64,000 bases of DNA from a virus. Made by a program: the position numbers and the translations under genes. Below, one piece after another: positions 21,801 through 28,596 of the stretch. The first letter of the stretch is position 1, and each line of letters opens with the position of its first letter. Location of the stretch: the IMG/VR virus record IMGVR_UViG_3300035034_000851, positions 1-64,000 of that record; one strand, written 5' to 3'. The notes under the pieces were generated by a model. It was not told the origin of the DNA. It did not search any database and saw nothing but the letters and a program-made list of their open reading frames with translations.

Positions 21801-22945
21801 CTATAGATCAGTGGGATGAATTAAAAGAAAGTCAAGCTGATAAATCTACTACAGTTGAAGTAGATGAAATTCCTGTACCTAAAGAAAAAGAAGTTAAAGT
21901 GTTACCAACACCAGTTGAAAAAGTACCTACTACTAAATCTGAAGATGAAGAGCAAAAAAGTTCTGTTCAAGATCAAAGATATACAGATCAAATTCTTTCT
22001 CCAAAAGGAGTTGAAGCTTATAAAAATCAAGGTTTAACAGGAGAAGAAATTGAAAAGCATATTAAAAAGTATTTAACAGATAATATGGAGACTTTTACTT
22101 TAGACGGAGCTCAAGATTATTTAGATACTATAGTAACTGAAAAAATATATGGAGGTAAAAGATTACCTTCTTATAAATTAAATTTAAATTATAAAGTAAC
22201 TTCAGAAAGAATTGAAGATATAAAATCTTTAAAAACTTTAACTGATAAACTTTTAACTAAATTTAATGGTTTAGTAAAAAATGTAGTATTTGATGATACT
22301 ATACAAGGTAAAGGAGAATATGACTCAAAAACTAAAACAGTATATATAAATACTAAACAAGTTACTAAAGATACTCCTTTTCATGAGTTTGCTCACCCTT
22401 TAATTATAGCTATTAGACAAGATAATCCTAAATTATATACAGCTCTTTATAAATCTTTAGAAAATTCTGAACAAGGACAAGATTTAATTAAAAAAATAAA
22501 TAGTGCTTATAAGAATTATAGTCAAGTGCAACTTAAAGATGAAGCTATTGTAACTGCTTTAGGTATTAATACTGCTACATTAGAAGATAAAACTTTAGTT
22601 TCTTATTTAGATAGATTTTGGCAAAAATTAAGACAATACATTATGAAACTATTAAACAATCCAAGTATGGAAATAGTAGTATCAGATTTAGATAATGAAA
22701 CAACTTTAAAAGATTTAGCTACATTAATGATTTCTGATAATAAAATATCAAAAAATTTAATAAAATCTGAATTAAACAACACTTATTCACAAAAAACTGC
22801 TGTTAATAAAGTTAAAAGTATAAATAATAAATTAGGTAGAACTGCAGTAGTAGTAGCTAGAACTTATGAAGGTGCTTATGAAATTAAACCTTTAGTAAGT
22901 GAAAATATTACAAAGATTATTAAAGAATTAGAAGAATGTCAATAA
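9854..22945 (+). CDS. Giant virion RNA polymerase polyprotein with two zincin metallopeptidase motifs
   Basis: A single frame of 4363 residues. The motif DFDVD at 3104-3108, preceded by ISGS, matches the DxDxD metal-binding loop of the two-barrel RNA polymerase that crAss-like phages carry in the virion (for example gp66 of phi14:2). A DGQTWST segment lies upstream, near 2670. A first zincin motif, HEAFH at 1679-1683, has a downstream candidate ligand in LEEKLADKFAEY. A second, HEFAH at 4177-4181, has a downstream DEAIVTALG. The N-terminal part holds hydrophobic Ala/Gly-rich helices (about residues 165-220), and a long charged coiled-coil-like region spans about 500-960. The polymerase would transcribe early phage genes after ejection. 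The zincins may cut the polyprotein or host proteins; this is inferred. Confidence 0.85.
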   Translation: MPEKKVLTVEDFVQQGGTVVPEGVTPEITTPANVGSAPLSGSIAAGEYKGRVSSASFRDLGYDLEHFQARQQTTGEKWSNGIAKFTEQVGTGVVGNVANLFYGTGSAIVNGSFNKFFDNDFTQTLDSWDDATREKFQNFSTNQERDRAWYKNMGTANFWADDFLGGMAFTVSAVLSEITMTAATAATFGATGALQAGMTARLMAKAARGINSLNKANKAKTGVSAISSARSAINAANKIDKTALFTRRLITGAGYEAGVEARGFKDEAWAERLKGLEGVDSKEQLKKSNPELYNTLESSINSAANFVFAGNTALVGLSNFVTLPKTFGKGLFKSGSINSSILSPTRVSGREGAYNLAYNNWNKLQKTSHFSKELIKRPLTEGLFEEGGQGFVKRTGLEYISKSYSPEGVATSYDVVSAMNDAFDKTYGSSFDNEFWKEVGIGMIIGSLGSPTFNFKSGAKGMWQGSLVGAVTDTNDKIAEAEKLVELANADPGMSKLALMQKQANLVHETNKEMHEAHNKKDFYRGKNAESQEFYNMVANRYKLGVSDQMLGDTVEEVENMPIEEFAETFGYEGNMTQEELYARKKEVIETATDNTNRAVEAIRQAEKTIQDYSFVTDAGTLNSSELIEAVAYNDYMVSDLDKREVELADSISKDLNIDARTLLDIRNENNSVRWTKKAIDRFRGHKKELEESEEELKDAESIDASQSEIEVLRKKVNKQKSRYYRALKKEHTKRKNTTNKGKKYDRDFESFKELVESTTALQDQVNNLYVDKPTRAKSTENKLNDLTKMASQREAYVEDMSTLLSIEGFKAFTEELDKVREASIKDSRINLYNKLKEIVQSSETLTEEQIQQITEKIEEQANLDNKDVSKPNTLTTKSENKLIKTIIDNLNTYNETSKTLAQFNNFKVYLTNSKNSLKDKIKNEDDGTVAFEEIKAEYEELLDTIYKLENYVQSSISSLINKSKEKSYNGFTSVLNSVKSFVRFFNKDENGKDINVEEVLQGRSWDEIKKVLQFSVEEWEDAPVEDSPSKNKDGSLMDTDVKVSSSYLHTDGKRYALRIKIGGVLIGALSVPNKFTIDGRPLDFSDLNDIKKLNKDFTPEELKQLNFYKHNYEALVTEALSGTYIGYEALKDVVDFKLYLKQLEYIPKGEGRTSVKDSVDSQVNLGNKKGHLLYNRNGYSVSSEDEEGNVRKTKGAYLFLHEGNKYVLSRQSNPAMYQEAKRIMMEGGAKFTSKLYHSDFLLVPRGNKKDGSSNYGLIGLDYPAENDATIDDETLNTTFAENIEKFSNWSDKQNNENTDKNSKKSIYNMPLTITLVRENSNTKVNLDISVPLLRTKNEDGTWSKKVTLYGNAKGTGSTSLHHSLFLGLSYNEDFSNIQIVTDSKKGEKVDLTVANLKEQINTRLKWSITQKDKRTGTVNVANIITENGTVPSGNVSVANIYPQDVNTAKENLELAARPTDAAIVTEPSSRMTEDIPENFNPTSKDPVTPAPEENSPANPAPQPTNLEPDLNEYGSDLNKTTWEHVPNSLSAGLKLFIKLLGGTEQHEMLLAGDIQSLGPKYLEALTTIAKREFGHDSYNMSQFFNDLQIVEDSINNKENEDDPDSDDLAFSTKKLEGEAVNIAQAKKILSKILPSSIKIKSLDTVLKNLQANGEVFGVFMNNIIYLDSNKATKGTAYHEAFHAVFRTIFTKEEKEQMLILAQKEFGDPTSKDLNELKQVTSRYDKYSKKELTELWLEEKLADKFAEYKPTKLSWLQKLINKIKSWLGFVTDSSLSKVFDAIYEGKLKDRTSTSIVSGEPVFSMLKTSGNNTLTPRNSEIIFSRVHQRYLNNTSEESYKVKITKAIEEVKEELNWINNPRIATAKSKKMYNSLRGQGLQLNEKLIRDEISSRIGNYNFNVNTKEVEEENTDNDDETPERDFNPDLGKYAGISSLSKRIRTYLTTVHQSEDYLGLNLTEEELKDDMWKVSVNHDRVYDALVRGLADVAEKDILPRIYFMGQSNPSIKTFFDKVIIDIHKEAGIEEDFDIKNSLNYDRSTLYRELVSNFDKTKVNFQSMIYDPKSKTYRIFNSNRKNIARDQVSKWNANFNIARNSVDPNQASDFIEKEVMEVYGPNATKNEGIGTWVANLDNNAKFVRDSLEEKIGLKLHIDYVKWSMIKDSLISENTVEINGEMLENSITGLIEHYKNIGNTNLAVLEDLVQFYETFESAGNSLDQEVDGVRLLSDRLLSILRDDKANHNPFALQSDDIDEDVARQGAGAVTRFKFIASANSIFDSTLSETTFRNNEGNNISDKVSNSFYTDMFRILKTPKFKFLLKDIKEGVASWEDLKSVLEDNQIFYTDDFIKLYMEAISNNPLLTENLDDIFNANKETEILGGIREATFTEDGSVNTQSDFKNGKDFKNMTPIERMLFNMYNYENSFFTKNKKTYSKFSLEVNEDKNTSYIFSLPVKEYLFKGKPNAVFLKDYFKLFQTEFNIIKNDTLVDKINKFNVGEESDRKNKFFKFNFLSDDLKKALLNSDTITEELEKEVKKQLAADATKKINNYVNVLKKEQATDSLPESFASQSGVDSNKQPIYNVNREEVGKFVLNTFINSHSLSDLMNGSDMVGHNSILDIIKRNGGKVAYGQSLGSGHTNIATIKDYSIPGINYSKDENGKEKGLIDEAGDGQTWSTPGWRINTYLRGIGKFRNELERSYTKDGIGLLDKARLGIELNLKELNVMKKHNALFNSLKIVGRDAQSYLKTSISTISRADVSKLAFKDRQEAVNLLRDIKEIEISGENEEILDYLFTQLHALYKPLPHRIEMHNMLNDMELNNVHLVTYESAMKTAIINSADYAKGEKLSPIKMSNRILREQVNTDGFKEEIVDGTQLLNIIWSEQSDEKQALVSKYKSYLAERSKEGFDILKGTIFEDMPNKKDIVPRYKELYKEFKANIASSLEDPYMAQLFELDPKGQPLYDNNFTAVVSKFESMFLSYVSKHSFKFKSAGRKYTLTANAGYRVKVDKNDNVIPTDSNNTHSSVRRLKYDKKTGIAEVIVSKYAFKDHLEEIKENNGFIPEYLAMQLGFRIPTQDNSSIVKLKIVDMIDGAYGSTIIIPSEINEISGSDFDVDSLFAKLFNFTNKGKFGDYKNIKSEELAMQAAMTEITESKLVKSKVREAVRNISEDFRHLMNIQSNTLEVDEFDEYIKEMALKNGKIEAAIDSVYADLGILTIPMFKESDYFDKFIAVRKGDNYGTSLTREELDNNILEAQMELAFNDHATETSEREPILETYKFLEEQGITLKDNVSGAHDPASQYQAHKANYAGSGGIGPMALFNIAFQYMRANDSKFTTKVKEIEDVDGIDVIKVVEKPLEVYPGFSSFNTDMAGKHRVNKLISAFITAFTDNAKHLDSEKLGINKNLITHIATVFSSGVPLNEAVPFFLQDSIQIWKDIKANKSYITDEDIKKGLMEKAKANGFSKSDLEIAFGSKIKYKVNKENILANLKFQEDNYARVEDSIEINKRFISPELKRWVDINLQSYEYFKNTDKIANEIFHFTRVLSLVKGVKKSTANVQSILDSTKKLGVGFNSGYKVVSNLDKVMTATNWFSIINKNKNIERSLLNLKELDRDILKEFLISHSIGGKDLLESLIINNKSNRFTKEDDFKTVLGEFSSFIQLKAYMHKGKNKIKYDFNDDIFNREFYDTLNDLKAEAKAGDTILQENKLLQQLRQRNYKFKDKSDFAGLLLTWGEMNTNTKKDADDTTELLDGFSELHESSNPKAKKLAKLIFKQVAIKDNFKFKSNSLIRLISLRYLKPNLIDLLPEIKEALNSGTPAKYDALFGMDLGQLRDDFIKSYSRNTVNYKNVRTLNNNQLKSLLGATNEEGYVRSGFDADNLPTYQTVNDPFNNNLVSYYKGKDGIERLYFNSEINKKIGKNMESLAKSKLFDLDMNWETGYNRLTFPRVIRVAQEYYQLEGFTREKINKGSKASYVKVNRIGNYLMSPYAFTIDQWDELKESQADKSTTVEVDEIPVPKEKEVKVLPTPVEKVPTTKSEDEEQKSSVQDQRYTDQILSPKGVEAYKNQGLTGEEIEKHIKKYLTDNMETFTLDGAQDYLDTIVTEKIYGGKRLPSYKLNLNYKVTSERIEDIKSLKTLTDKLLTKFNGLVKNVVFDDTIQGKGEYDSKTKTVYINTKQVTKDTPFHEFAHPLIIAIRQDNPKLYTALYKSLENSEQGQDLIKKINSAYKNYSQVQLKDEAIVTALGINTATLEDKTLVSYLDRFWQKLRQYIMKLLNNPSMEIVVSDLDNETTLKDLATLMISDNKISKNLIKSELNNTYSQKTAVNKVKSINNKLGRTAVVVARTYEGAYEIKPLVSENITKIIKELEECQ

Positions 22946-22966
22946 AAATATATTATATTTGTAACA

Positions 22967-25900
22967 ATGGGATGTAGAAAACAGATTATACGAGATGATA
23001 AAGGAGAAATTGTAAAAGTATTAGCTTATCCAGAAGAAGAAATTAGTATGGATAAAATAACTTATACAGATGAAGAAGGAAATCAAACAGAATCTAAATT
23101 ATTTAATTCTATATTAGAATTACCTAATATTAATACTAAAGAAGAAGCGTTAGCTATTTGGGCACAAACTAAAACTCCTGAATTTATAGAATGGTTTGGA
23201 GACAGTAAAGTTGTAGATGAAAATGGAGAACCTTTATTAGTTTATCATGGTTCAAATGATCAATTTAGTGAGTTTAAAACTAATTTTCAACAAGAAAATC
23301 CTAGTATAGAAATAGAAGACTCTGGATTCTTTTTTTCAGAAAGTAAATCTCATCCTTATGTTAAAGGTAAAGAGGGTACTTATCCTACATTTCTGTCTGC
23401 TAATAATATTAAAGAATTAGAAGGTGAATTACATCACATGACAGCTCAAAAAGCTAATCAAGAAAAATTTGATGGAGTTACTGGAAAAGAAACTTATGGA
23501 GATAAATCTTTTAAAACTTGGGCAGTATTTAAACCTAATCAAATAAAATCTGTTTTTAATGATGGTGAATTTTCAGAAGATAATAATATTTATCAATCTT
23601 TATCTGAAAAAGATTTAAACTTTTATGATTCACAAGTAAATCAAGAAGAAACTACTTTATTACAAAAACAAGTTGTAGAAAACATTTTATTAAAAGCTAA
23701 GAAAGTTTCATTAACTGATGATGAAACAGGTTATAATGTTAGAGGTGATGAAGTTAAATTTCAAAGAGTTTCTGCTGTTATTAAATCATTAAAAAAAGGA
23801 TATTTTGCATTTAATAAAAAAGAACAAGAAGAAGAAAATTATAATGCTAATAGGGATTGGGGTAATATTGTACACAAAATATTAGAGTTTACAGTAATAG
23901 AAAATCCTAATACTAAGCAAGATATAAAAGACATGATTTATCAGTTGAAAGCTGAAGGTAAAGATATTGATGTAAGTGATGAAGTTATTGATAATTTAAT
24001 TAAAAGTTTTAAAATTATAAAGAATAAATTTCCTAATAGTATAATGCTTTCAGAAATTCCTGTTTATAATGATAATATAAAAGTAGCAGGAACTATAGAT
24101 TTAATTGTTGTGCATCCTACTGGTTCTACAGATATAATAGATTTAAAAAGTTCTGTAGATCCTATTACAAAATCTTTTACAAAACTTTCTACAAAAGGTT
24201 TTCCTGTAACTAATTCATATGTAAAAGGTTTCACTCCTGACGGGGGGAAAAGAATGGCTAGTAAAAAAGAAAGACATGAAGCTCAATTAACTATCTATAA
24301 ATCTATGTTAGAAAATTGGGGCATACCTGTAGATAAAATAGGTGTACTTCCTTTACACATCACTAAAACAGATGGTAATAACATTATAGAAGCAGGTATT
24401 GAAACTAATAACAGTGTTTATAATCATTCAGTATCAGAAGATATTTATTCAGCATTTAAAGCTAAAGATCAAGCATCTTTTGATAAAAATGCAGATTCAG
24501 AATTTATTAATAGTTCTTTATTAGAAGGACTATTAGCTACTTTAGAAACTCAAATTAAAATATTCCGTAAAAATGATAACTTTAAAGAAGCTAGAAAAAT
24601 TCAAACTATAAAAGAAAAAATAGAAGTACTTAATACTGCTACACAATTAAATAAACTAATAGAAGAATTACATGAAATTTTTACAGCTGAAGATGGTCAT
24701 TATGCCCAATTTATGTCTTTAGTAGAAAATGTTAAAAATGGTTTATATAATGATCCTTATGAAGTTATAAATGAATTAAAAACATATCAACAAGAAGCTA
24801 ATATGTATAGTGATCTTATAGATGATTTGTCTCTTGAATTAAATAAAACTAAAGTGGTAGGTGAAGCAAATTCATCATTACGAAAATTAGCAGATTTATC
24901 TCTTCAATTAAAAGGTATAAATTCTCAATATAAAAAAGTTATTAATCCTCTTATAGCAGATCAATTAACTCAACATGTATCTGAAGATAATGAAGTAGTA
25001 AAAAATGCTAATATGATGATTGGAAAATTATCTAATAGAAATGAAATATTACAAGCAGAAATTGAAAATGAAGCAACTACAGATCGTAGAAAAAGAAGAA
25101 ATACTGCTACAATAGCTAGTAATAGTAATAAAATAGCTAAATACAAATTGGCTTCTTCAGATGGATATAGAGCTGCAGTATTAGATCAATTAGATAAAGG
25201 TAGTTACAAAGATATTTCTGTAATAGAAGCAAGTATTATTGCTCCAATAATGAATAGTAATTTACTTATTAAATCATTTATGAGAACTCTTAAAGATGGT
25301 TATGAATCTTTTAGAGCGGGTTTACATAAATTAGAAAAAGATTCTTTTAAAATATTTAAAGAATTTGAAAACCATAAAGGTAATCAAAATGATGTTGCTA
25401 AATTTAATGAAGATATAATTGAAAAAACTGTTAGCCAAGATGGTGAAGAAAATTATGGTTTTGTTCAAAAAATAGATAATCAAACTTATTCTAAAGATAG
25501 AAAAGAAATTCAAAATGAAATTGAAGAATATAATAAAACTAACAGTAAACGTAAAAATTTAAATAAAGAATTATATGAAAGAGGATTAAGAATACGAAGA
25601 CCTAATGCTGACACTACAGTTACTAATCCTGTTACAAGTAAGCAAATAGTTTTAATGAAAGGTCTTAATACTATTACACAAGACAAAAAAGAACAACTAA
25701 CTGAAAATGAATATAATAGATGGTACAGTAATAACGTAGCAACTATAAATGGCAAATTAACTTTAGTAGGTAAAGAAGTTACAATGATAAATGATGTAAG
25801 ATATTTAAATCCTAAATATACTAAACTTGAAGCTAATAAGCCTGCTAAAAAATACTATGATTATTTGCTAGCAGTACATTATGAAAGTCAAGAAGGTTTA

Positions 25901-27718
25901 CCTAGAAAACTATTTCATAAATTACCTCAAATAGAAAAAAATACAAAAGATAGAAGAAGAGAACAAGGAATAGTATCTACTGCTAAACGTAAAGTCTCAA
26001 CTACTCTTAGTACTTTAGAAGTAATTGATGAAGAAGATTTTGGAAATATTTCTAATAAAAAAAATGATGGGAAAAGTGTTGCACTACTTTATATCGGTGA
26101 TATAGGTGCAGAGAATGTCTCATTAGATGTCATGAGTTCTGTATTAGCTTTTAGAGAAGCTTCAGAAAGATATAAAATTAATTATAAACTACAAGGATTT
26201 TCAGAAGCAACACTTGGTGTTGTTCAAAATAATAATCCGTTATCTGATAATAATACTGGCTATAGTGAAGCTCGTAATAAAATACCAGGTTTTAATAAAT
26301 ATATGAAAGAATATAATGGCAACAATGTTGCTGCTGCTTTAAACAGTATTATAGATATGCATATATATGGAAAGAAAAAAGAATTATCAACTTTAGAAGT
26401 ATTTGGTCGTAAATTTAATATGAACAAATTAGCTGATACTTTAATGGGTGCTGCTAGTTTCACACAAATAGGTGGTGATCCAGTGCTAGCTGCAAGTAAT
26501 AGTTTAACTGCTAATACATCTGTAAGAATGGAAGCTTTTGGTGGTAAACATTTTGGCTTTAAACAATGGGCTAAAGCTGCTACTATTTATACTTCTAATG
26601 AAAGACAATTTTTAGTTGATTCCAGCCAAGGTGCAAAAACAGGTAAAATATCTCAATTATTAGAATTATATGATGCTTTACAAGGTGAGTATACAGATGA
26701 ATACGGTAGAAAAATGACTCATTCTAAAGTAAAAAAAGCTTTTAGTACAAGTACTTGGTTTAGTGGTATGCATAAAGGAGAGCATAGAGCTCAAACAAAA
26801 ACAATGTTAGCTACGCTATTAAACATAGATATATTAGATAACAATGGTAATAAAACTAACTTATATGAAGCATATGAAGTAGTTGATGGTGTATTAAGTA
26901 TTAAGAAAGGGTACACAGGTATAGATGGTAAATCATTAATGCTAATTAACACAAAAGTGAAGCATAAAGTACACGCAATAGCTAGAGAAGCTCAAGGTGT
27001 TTATAATGATTTTGATAAAACTTTACTACAACGTCACTGGTTAGGTGAAACGTTGTTAATTTATAAGAAATTTATCATTCCTGGTGTAACAAGGAGATTT
27101 AGAGGTCTCCATTTCAGTGTAGAAACTGAGGATTTTACTGAAGGATACTTTACAACTTTCTATTCTAGTTTAAGAAATGAAGGTTTAAGTATGTTTAAAC
27201 AGTTGTATGAAAAAGATAGTAATTTAACTTCTCTTGAAAAAGAAAATATAAAAAAGACTCTTGGTGAAATATTAACTATGATGGTTTTTTCATTTTTATC
27301 TTTTGCATTTTTTGCTATGAGAGCTAAAATGCCACCTGAAAAAAGAAAAATGATGACTTATCTTACTTATTTTACAACAAGATTAACTTCTGAATTAGCA
27401 TTCTTTAATATGGGACTAGGTGATGTTAGAAATGCAGGATTTCCTTTAAATATAAATCCTACTCTAAAGTCTTTTAGAACTCCATTTGCAACATATTCTT
27501 TTGTTACTAAAATGTTTAAAAGTTCTGCTGACGCATTTGCGTTAATTAGTGGTAATGGTAGGTATGAACGTGATATGAAATATACTTTACCTTTTTTAGG
27601 AAATATTGCTGATAAAGGTGATCCTAAAGTTTGGAAAGGTATTGCAAAACTAATTGGAATGGGTGACAAATTAGGTAATATGGATGAAGCTTTAAAAATT
27701 ATAAAAGGTTTTGAATAA
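22967..27718 (+). CDS. Ejected multidomain protein: ADP-ribosyltransferase-like domain plus PD-(D/E)XK nuclease
   Basis: 1583 residues. Residues 70-210 read like the ART domain of phage polyvalent proteins: PEFIEWFGDSKVVDENGEP leads into VYHG (92-95), then GFFFSE (120-125), and the domain closes with VFKPNQIKSV (187-196). Residues 295-450 form a RecB/Cas4-like nuclease with H303, E363, D378, the D392-L-K394 core and Q440/Y444, so the active-site set is complete. The middle is charged and helical. Near residue 1440 a hydrophobic segment (MMVFSFLSFAFFAMR) could cross a membrane. It is the last gene of the late block, 21 bases after the polymerase and before the shared terminator. It is probably ejected and acts on host proteins and nucleic acids early; targets are unknown. 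Confidence 0.78.
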   Translation: MGCRKQIIRDDKGEIVKVLAYPEEEISMDKITYTDEEGNQTESKLFNSILELPNINTKEEALAIWAQTKTPEFIEWFGDSKVVDENGEPLLVYHGSNDQFSEFKTNFQQENPSIEIEDSGFFFSESKSHPYVKGKEGTYPTFLSANNIKELEGELHHMTAQKANQEKFDGVTGKETYGDKSFKTWAVFKPNQIKSVFNDGEFSEDNNIYQSLSEKDLNFYDSQVNQEETTLLQKQVVENILLKAKKVSLTDDETGYNVRGDEVKFQRVSAVIKSLKKGYFAFNKKEQEEENYNANRDWGNIVHKILEFTVIENPNTKQDIKDMIYQLKAEGKDIDVSDEVIDNLIKSFKIIKNKFPNSIMLSEIPVYNDNIKVAGTIDLIVVHPTGSTDIIDLKSSVDPITKSFTKLSTKGFPVTNSYVKGFTPDGGKRMASKKERHEAQLTIYKSMLENWGIPVDKIGVLPLHITKTDGNNIIEAGIETNNSVYNHSVSEDIYSAFKAKDQASFDKNADSEFINSSLLEGLLATLETQIKIFRKNDNFKEARKIQTIKEKIEVLNTATQLNKLIEELHEIFTAEDGHYAQFMSLVENVKNGLYNDPYEVINELKTYQQEANMYSDLIDDLSLELNKTKVVGEANSSLRKLADLSLQLKGINSQYKKVINPLIADQLTQHVSEDNEVVKNANMMIGKLSNRNEILQAEIENEATTDRRKRRNTATIASNSNKIAKYKLASSDGYRAAVLDQLDKGSYKDISVIEASIIAPIMNSNLLIKSFMRTLKDGYESFRAGLHKLEKDSFKIFKEFENHKGNQNDVAKFNEDIIEKTVSQDGEENYGFVQKIDNQTYSKDRKEIQNEIEEYNKTNSKRKNLNKELYERGLRIRRPNADTTVTNPVTSKQIVLMKGLNTITQDKKEQLTENEYNRWYSNNVATINGKLTLVGKEVTMINDVRYLNPKYTKLEANKPAKKYYDYLLAVHYESQEGLPRKLFHKLPQIEKNTKDRRREQGIVSTAKRKVSTTLSTLEVIDEEDFGNISNKKNDGKSVALLYIGDIGAENVSLDVMSSVLAFREASERYKINYKLQGFSEATLGVVQNNNPLSDNNTGYSEARNKIPGFNKYMKEYNGNNVAAALNSIIDMHIYGKKKELSTLEVFGRKFNMNKLADTLMGAASFTQIGGDPVLAASNSLTANTSVRMEAFGGKHFGFKQWAKAATIYTSNERQFLVDSSQGAKTGKISQLLELYDALQGEYTDEYGRKMTHSKVKKAFSTSTWFSGMHKGEHRAQTKTMLATLLNIDILDNNGNKTNLYEAYEVVDGVLSIKKGYTGIDGKSLMLINTKVKHKVHAIAREAQGVYNDFDKTLLQRHWLGETLLIYKKFIIPGVTRRFRGLHFSVETEDFTEGYFTTFYSSLRNEGLSMFKQLYEKDSNLTSLEKENIKKTLGEILTMMVFSFLSFAFFAMRAKMPPEKRKMMTYLTYFTTRLTSELAFFNMGLGDVRNAGFPLNINPTLKSFRTPFATYSFVTKMFKSSADAFALISGNGRYERDMKYTLPFLGNIADKGDPKVWKGIAKLIGMGDKLGNMDEALKIIKGFE

Positions 27719-27721
27719 TAT

Positions 27722-27756
27722 GTAATAAAGGGGAGATTTATTCTCCCCAGTATTAC
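27722..27756. terminator. Bidirectional Rho-independent terminator between the converging blocks
   Basis: A perfect 7-bp GC-rich stem, 27730-27736 (GGGGAGA) with 27742-27748 (TCTCCCC), has a TTTAT loop. It is extended by GTAATA at 27722-27727 pairing with TATTAC at 27751-27756. It sits between the stop of the last + strand gene and the stop of the first - strand gene. Symmetry suggests it ends transcription from both sides. Confidence 0.85.
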
Positions 27757-27769
27757 TAACAGAATGTCA

Positions 27770-27955
27770 CTATTTTTCAAGTGCATAATCTTTAAGTTCA
27801 GGTTTAAAACTATTAGTATTATGTTCTTCTAATACTAATTCATTGTTGTCAAGAATTATTATTCTATCAATCCAACTTACTTCCTGAACTGCTTTAATTT
27901 TTTTAGTTTTATGTTTCCATACTTTAAATGGAATTTTTAAATCATGTAATCTCAT
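27770..27955 (-). CDS. Small hypothetical protein, 61 aa
   Basis: The last gene of the - strand block. It is basic at the N-terminus (FKVWKHKTKKIK) and then shows a WIDRIIILDNNE segment with alternating hydrophobic residues, suggesting a small beta-rich fold. The start overlaps the SET-domain gene by 14 bases. It faintly recalls the N-terminus of YopX-type phage proteins, but this is too weak for a name. Confidence 0.5.
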   Translation of the reverse strand: MRLHDLKIPFKVWKHKTKKIKAVQEVSWIDRIIILDNNELVLEEHNTNSFKPELKDYALEK

Positions 27956-28259
27956 ACAAGGTATAATTTACAGTTAATTCTTCTCCTATTTCAATATTTT
28001 TAATAGGAACTAAAGTATAATAACATACACAACAGATATTCATTCCATCATCAAAGTTGTGTTCAATTTTTTCACAATTAGGTTCATCAGAATGATTGTA
28101 GAACCCTCCAAGAGGTGTTCTAATCAATCCATTCCAAACAGTGTGTATATGTGATGTTCCAAGTGATTTGCCAGCTTCTAAAGGCTCTACAGCAAACAAT
28201 CCTAATCCCTCTATAAGGGAATTTTTTATGGTTAAATTTTTAGGTAATGGTCTATACAT
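27942..28259 (-). CDS. SET-domain protein (putative lysine methyltransferase)
   Basis: 105 residues, a minimal SET domain. It shows the opening IEGLGLFAVEPLEAGK, the central GGFYNHSDEPNC with the signature NHS, and the closing PIKNIEIGEELTVNYTLY with the GEELxxNY signature that builds the cofactor pocket and catalytic Tyr. Pre-SET and post-SET cysteine clusters are absent, as in short viral and bacterial SET proteins. Known SET proteins move a methyl group from S-adenosylmethionine to protein lysines. The target here is unknown; a host nucleoid, ribosomal or RNA polymerase protein are guesses. It overlaps both neighbours by a few bases, in an operon of small putative host-modifying proteins. 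Confidence 0.75.
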   Translation of the reverse strand: MYRPLPKNLTIKNSLIEGLGLFAVEPLEAGKSLGTSHIHTVWNGLIRTPLGGFYNHSDEPNCEKIEHNFDDGMNICCVCYYTLVPIKNIEIGEELTVNYTLYEIT

Positions 28260-28596
28260 TTTTATTATACCATTTTATAAAATCAATAACATCATTGTAA
28301 GTATTTTTTATAAATTTAGTGTTTATGTATATACCCCCATCACTAATCATATTGCTAGTATTATTTAAATATTCAACATAACAATCTTTACTTTTTATTT
28401 TATCAATTACTGGTATAAGCCAATCCCAAGAAATATTATAAATAAAATCACTTAATGAACCATTATTATTTATATTTGTATAATAAGGAGGTAATATTCT
28501 ATTTTTATCATTATTTTGTAAATAATTTTTACCATATTTAGGATGTGTTTTCCAACCCATAAATTCGGCAATTAATTTATTATTAGTTTTAATCAT
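28252..28596 (-). CDS. Phage ABA-sandwich-like protein, copy 1
   Basis: I start at the ATG at 28596 because the protein then opens with MIKTNNKLIAEFMGW, like its family; a start 48 bases earlier would run further into the upstream gene. The core pattern NKLIAEFMGW, then SWDWLIPVIDKI, then a closing IDFIKWYNK matches short phage proteins of the ABA-sandwich type. A second copy with the same NNKLIA, SWDWLMP and LQFINKYNKK blocks lies at 43271-43624. Function is unknown; the family is common in Bacteroidota phages, usually among early genes. Confidence 0.65.
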   Translation of the reverse strand: MIKTNNKLIAEFMGWKTHPKYGKNYLQNNDKNRILPPYYTNINNNGSLSDFIYNISWDWLIPVIDKIKSKDCYVEYLNNTSNMISDGGIYINTKFIKNTYNDVIDFIKWYNKNV

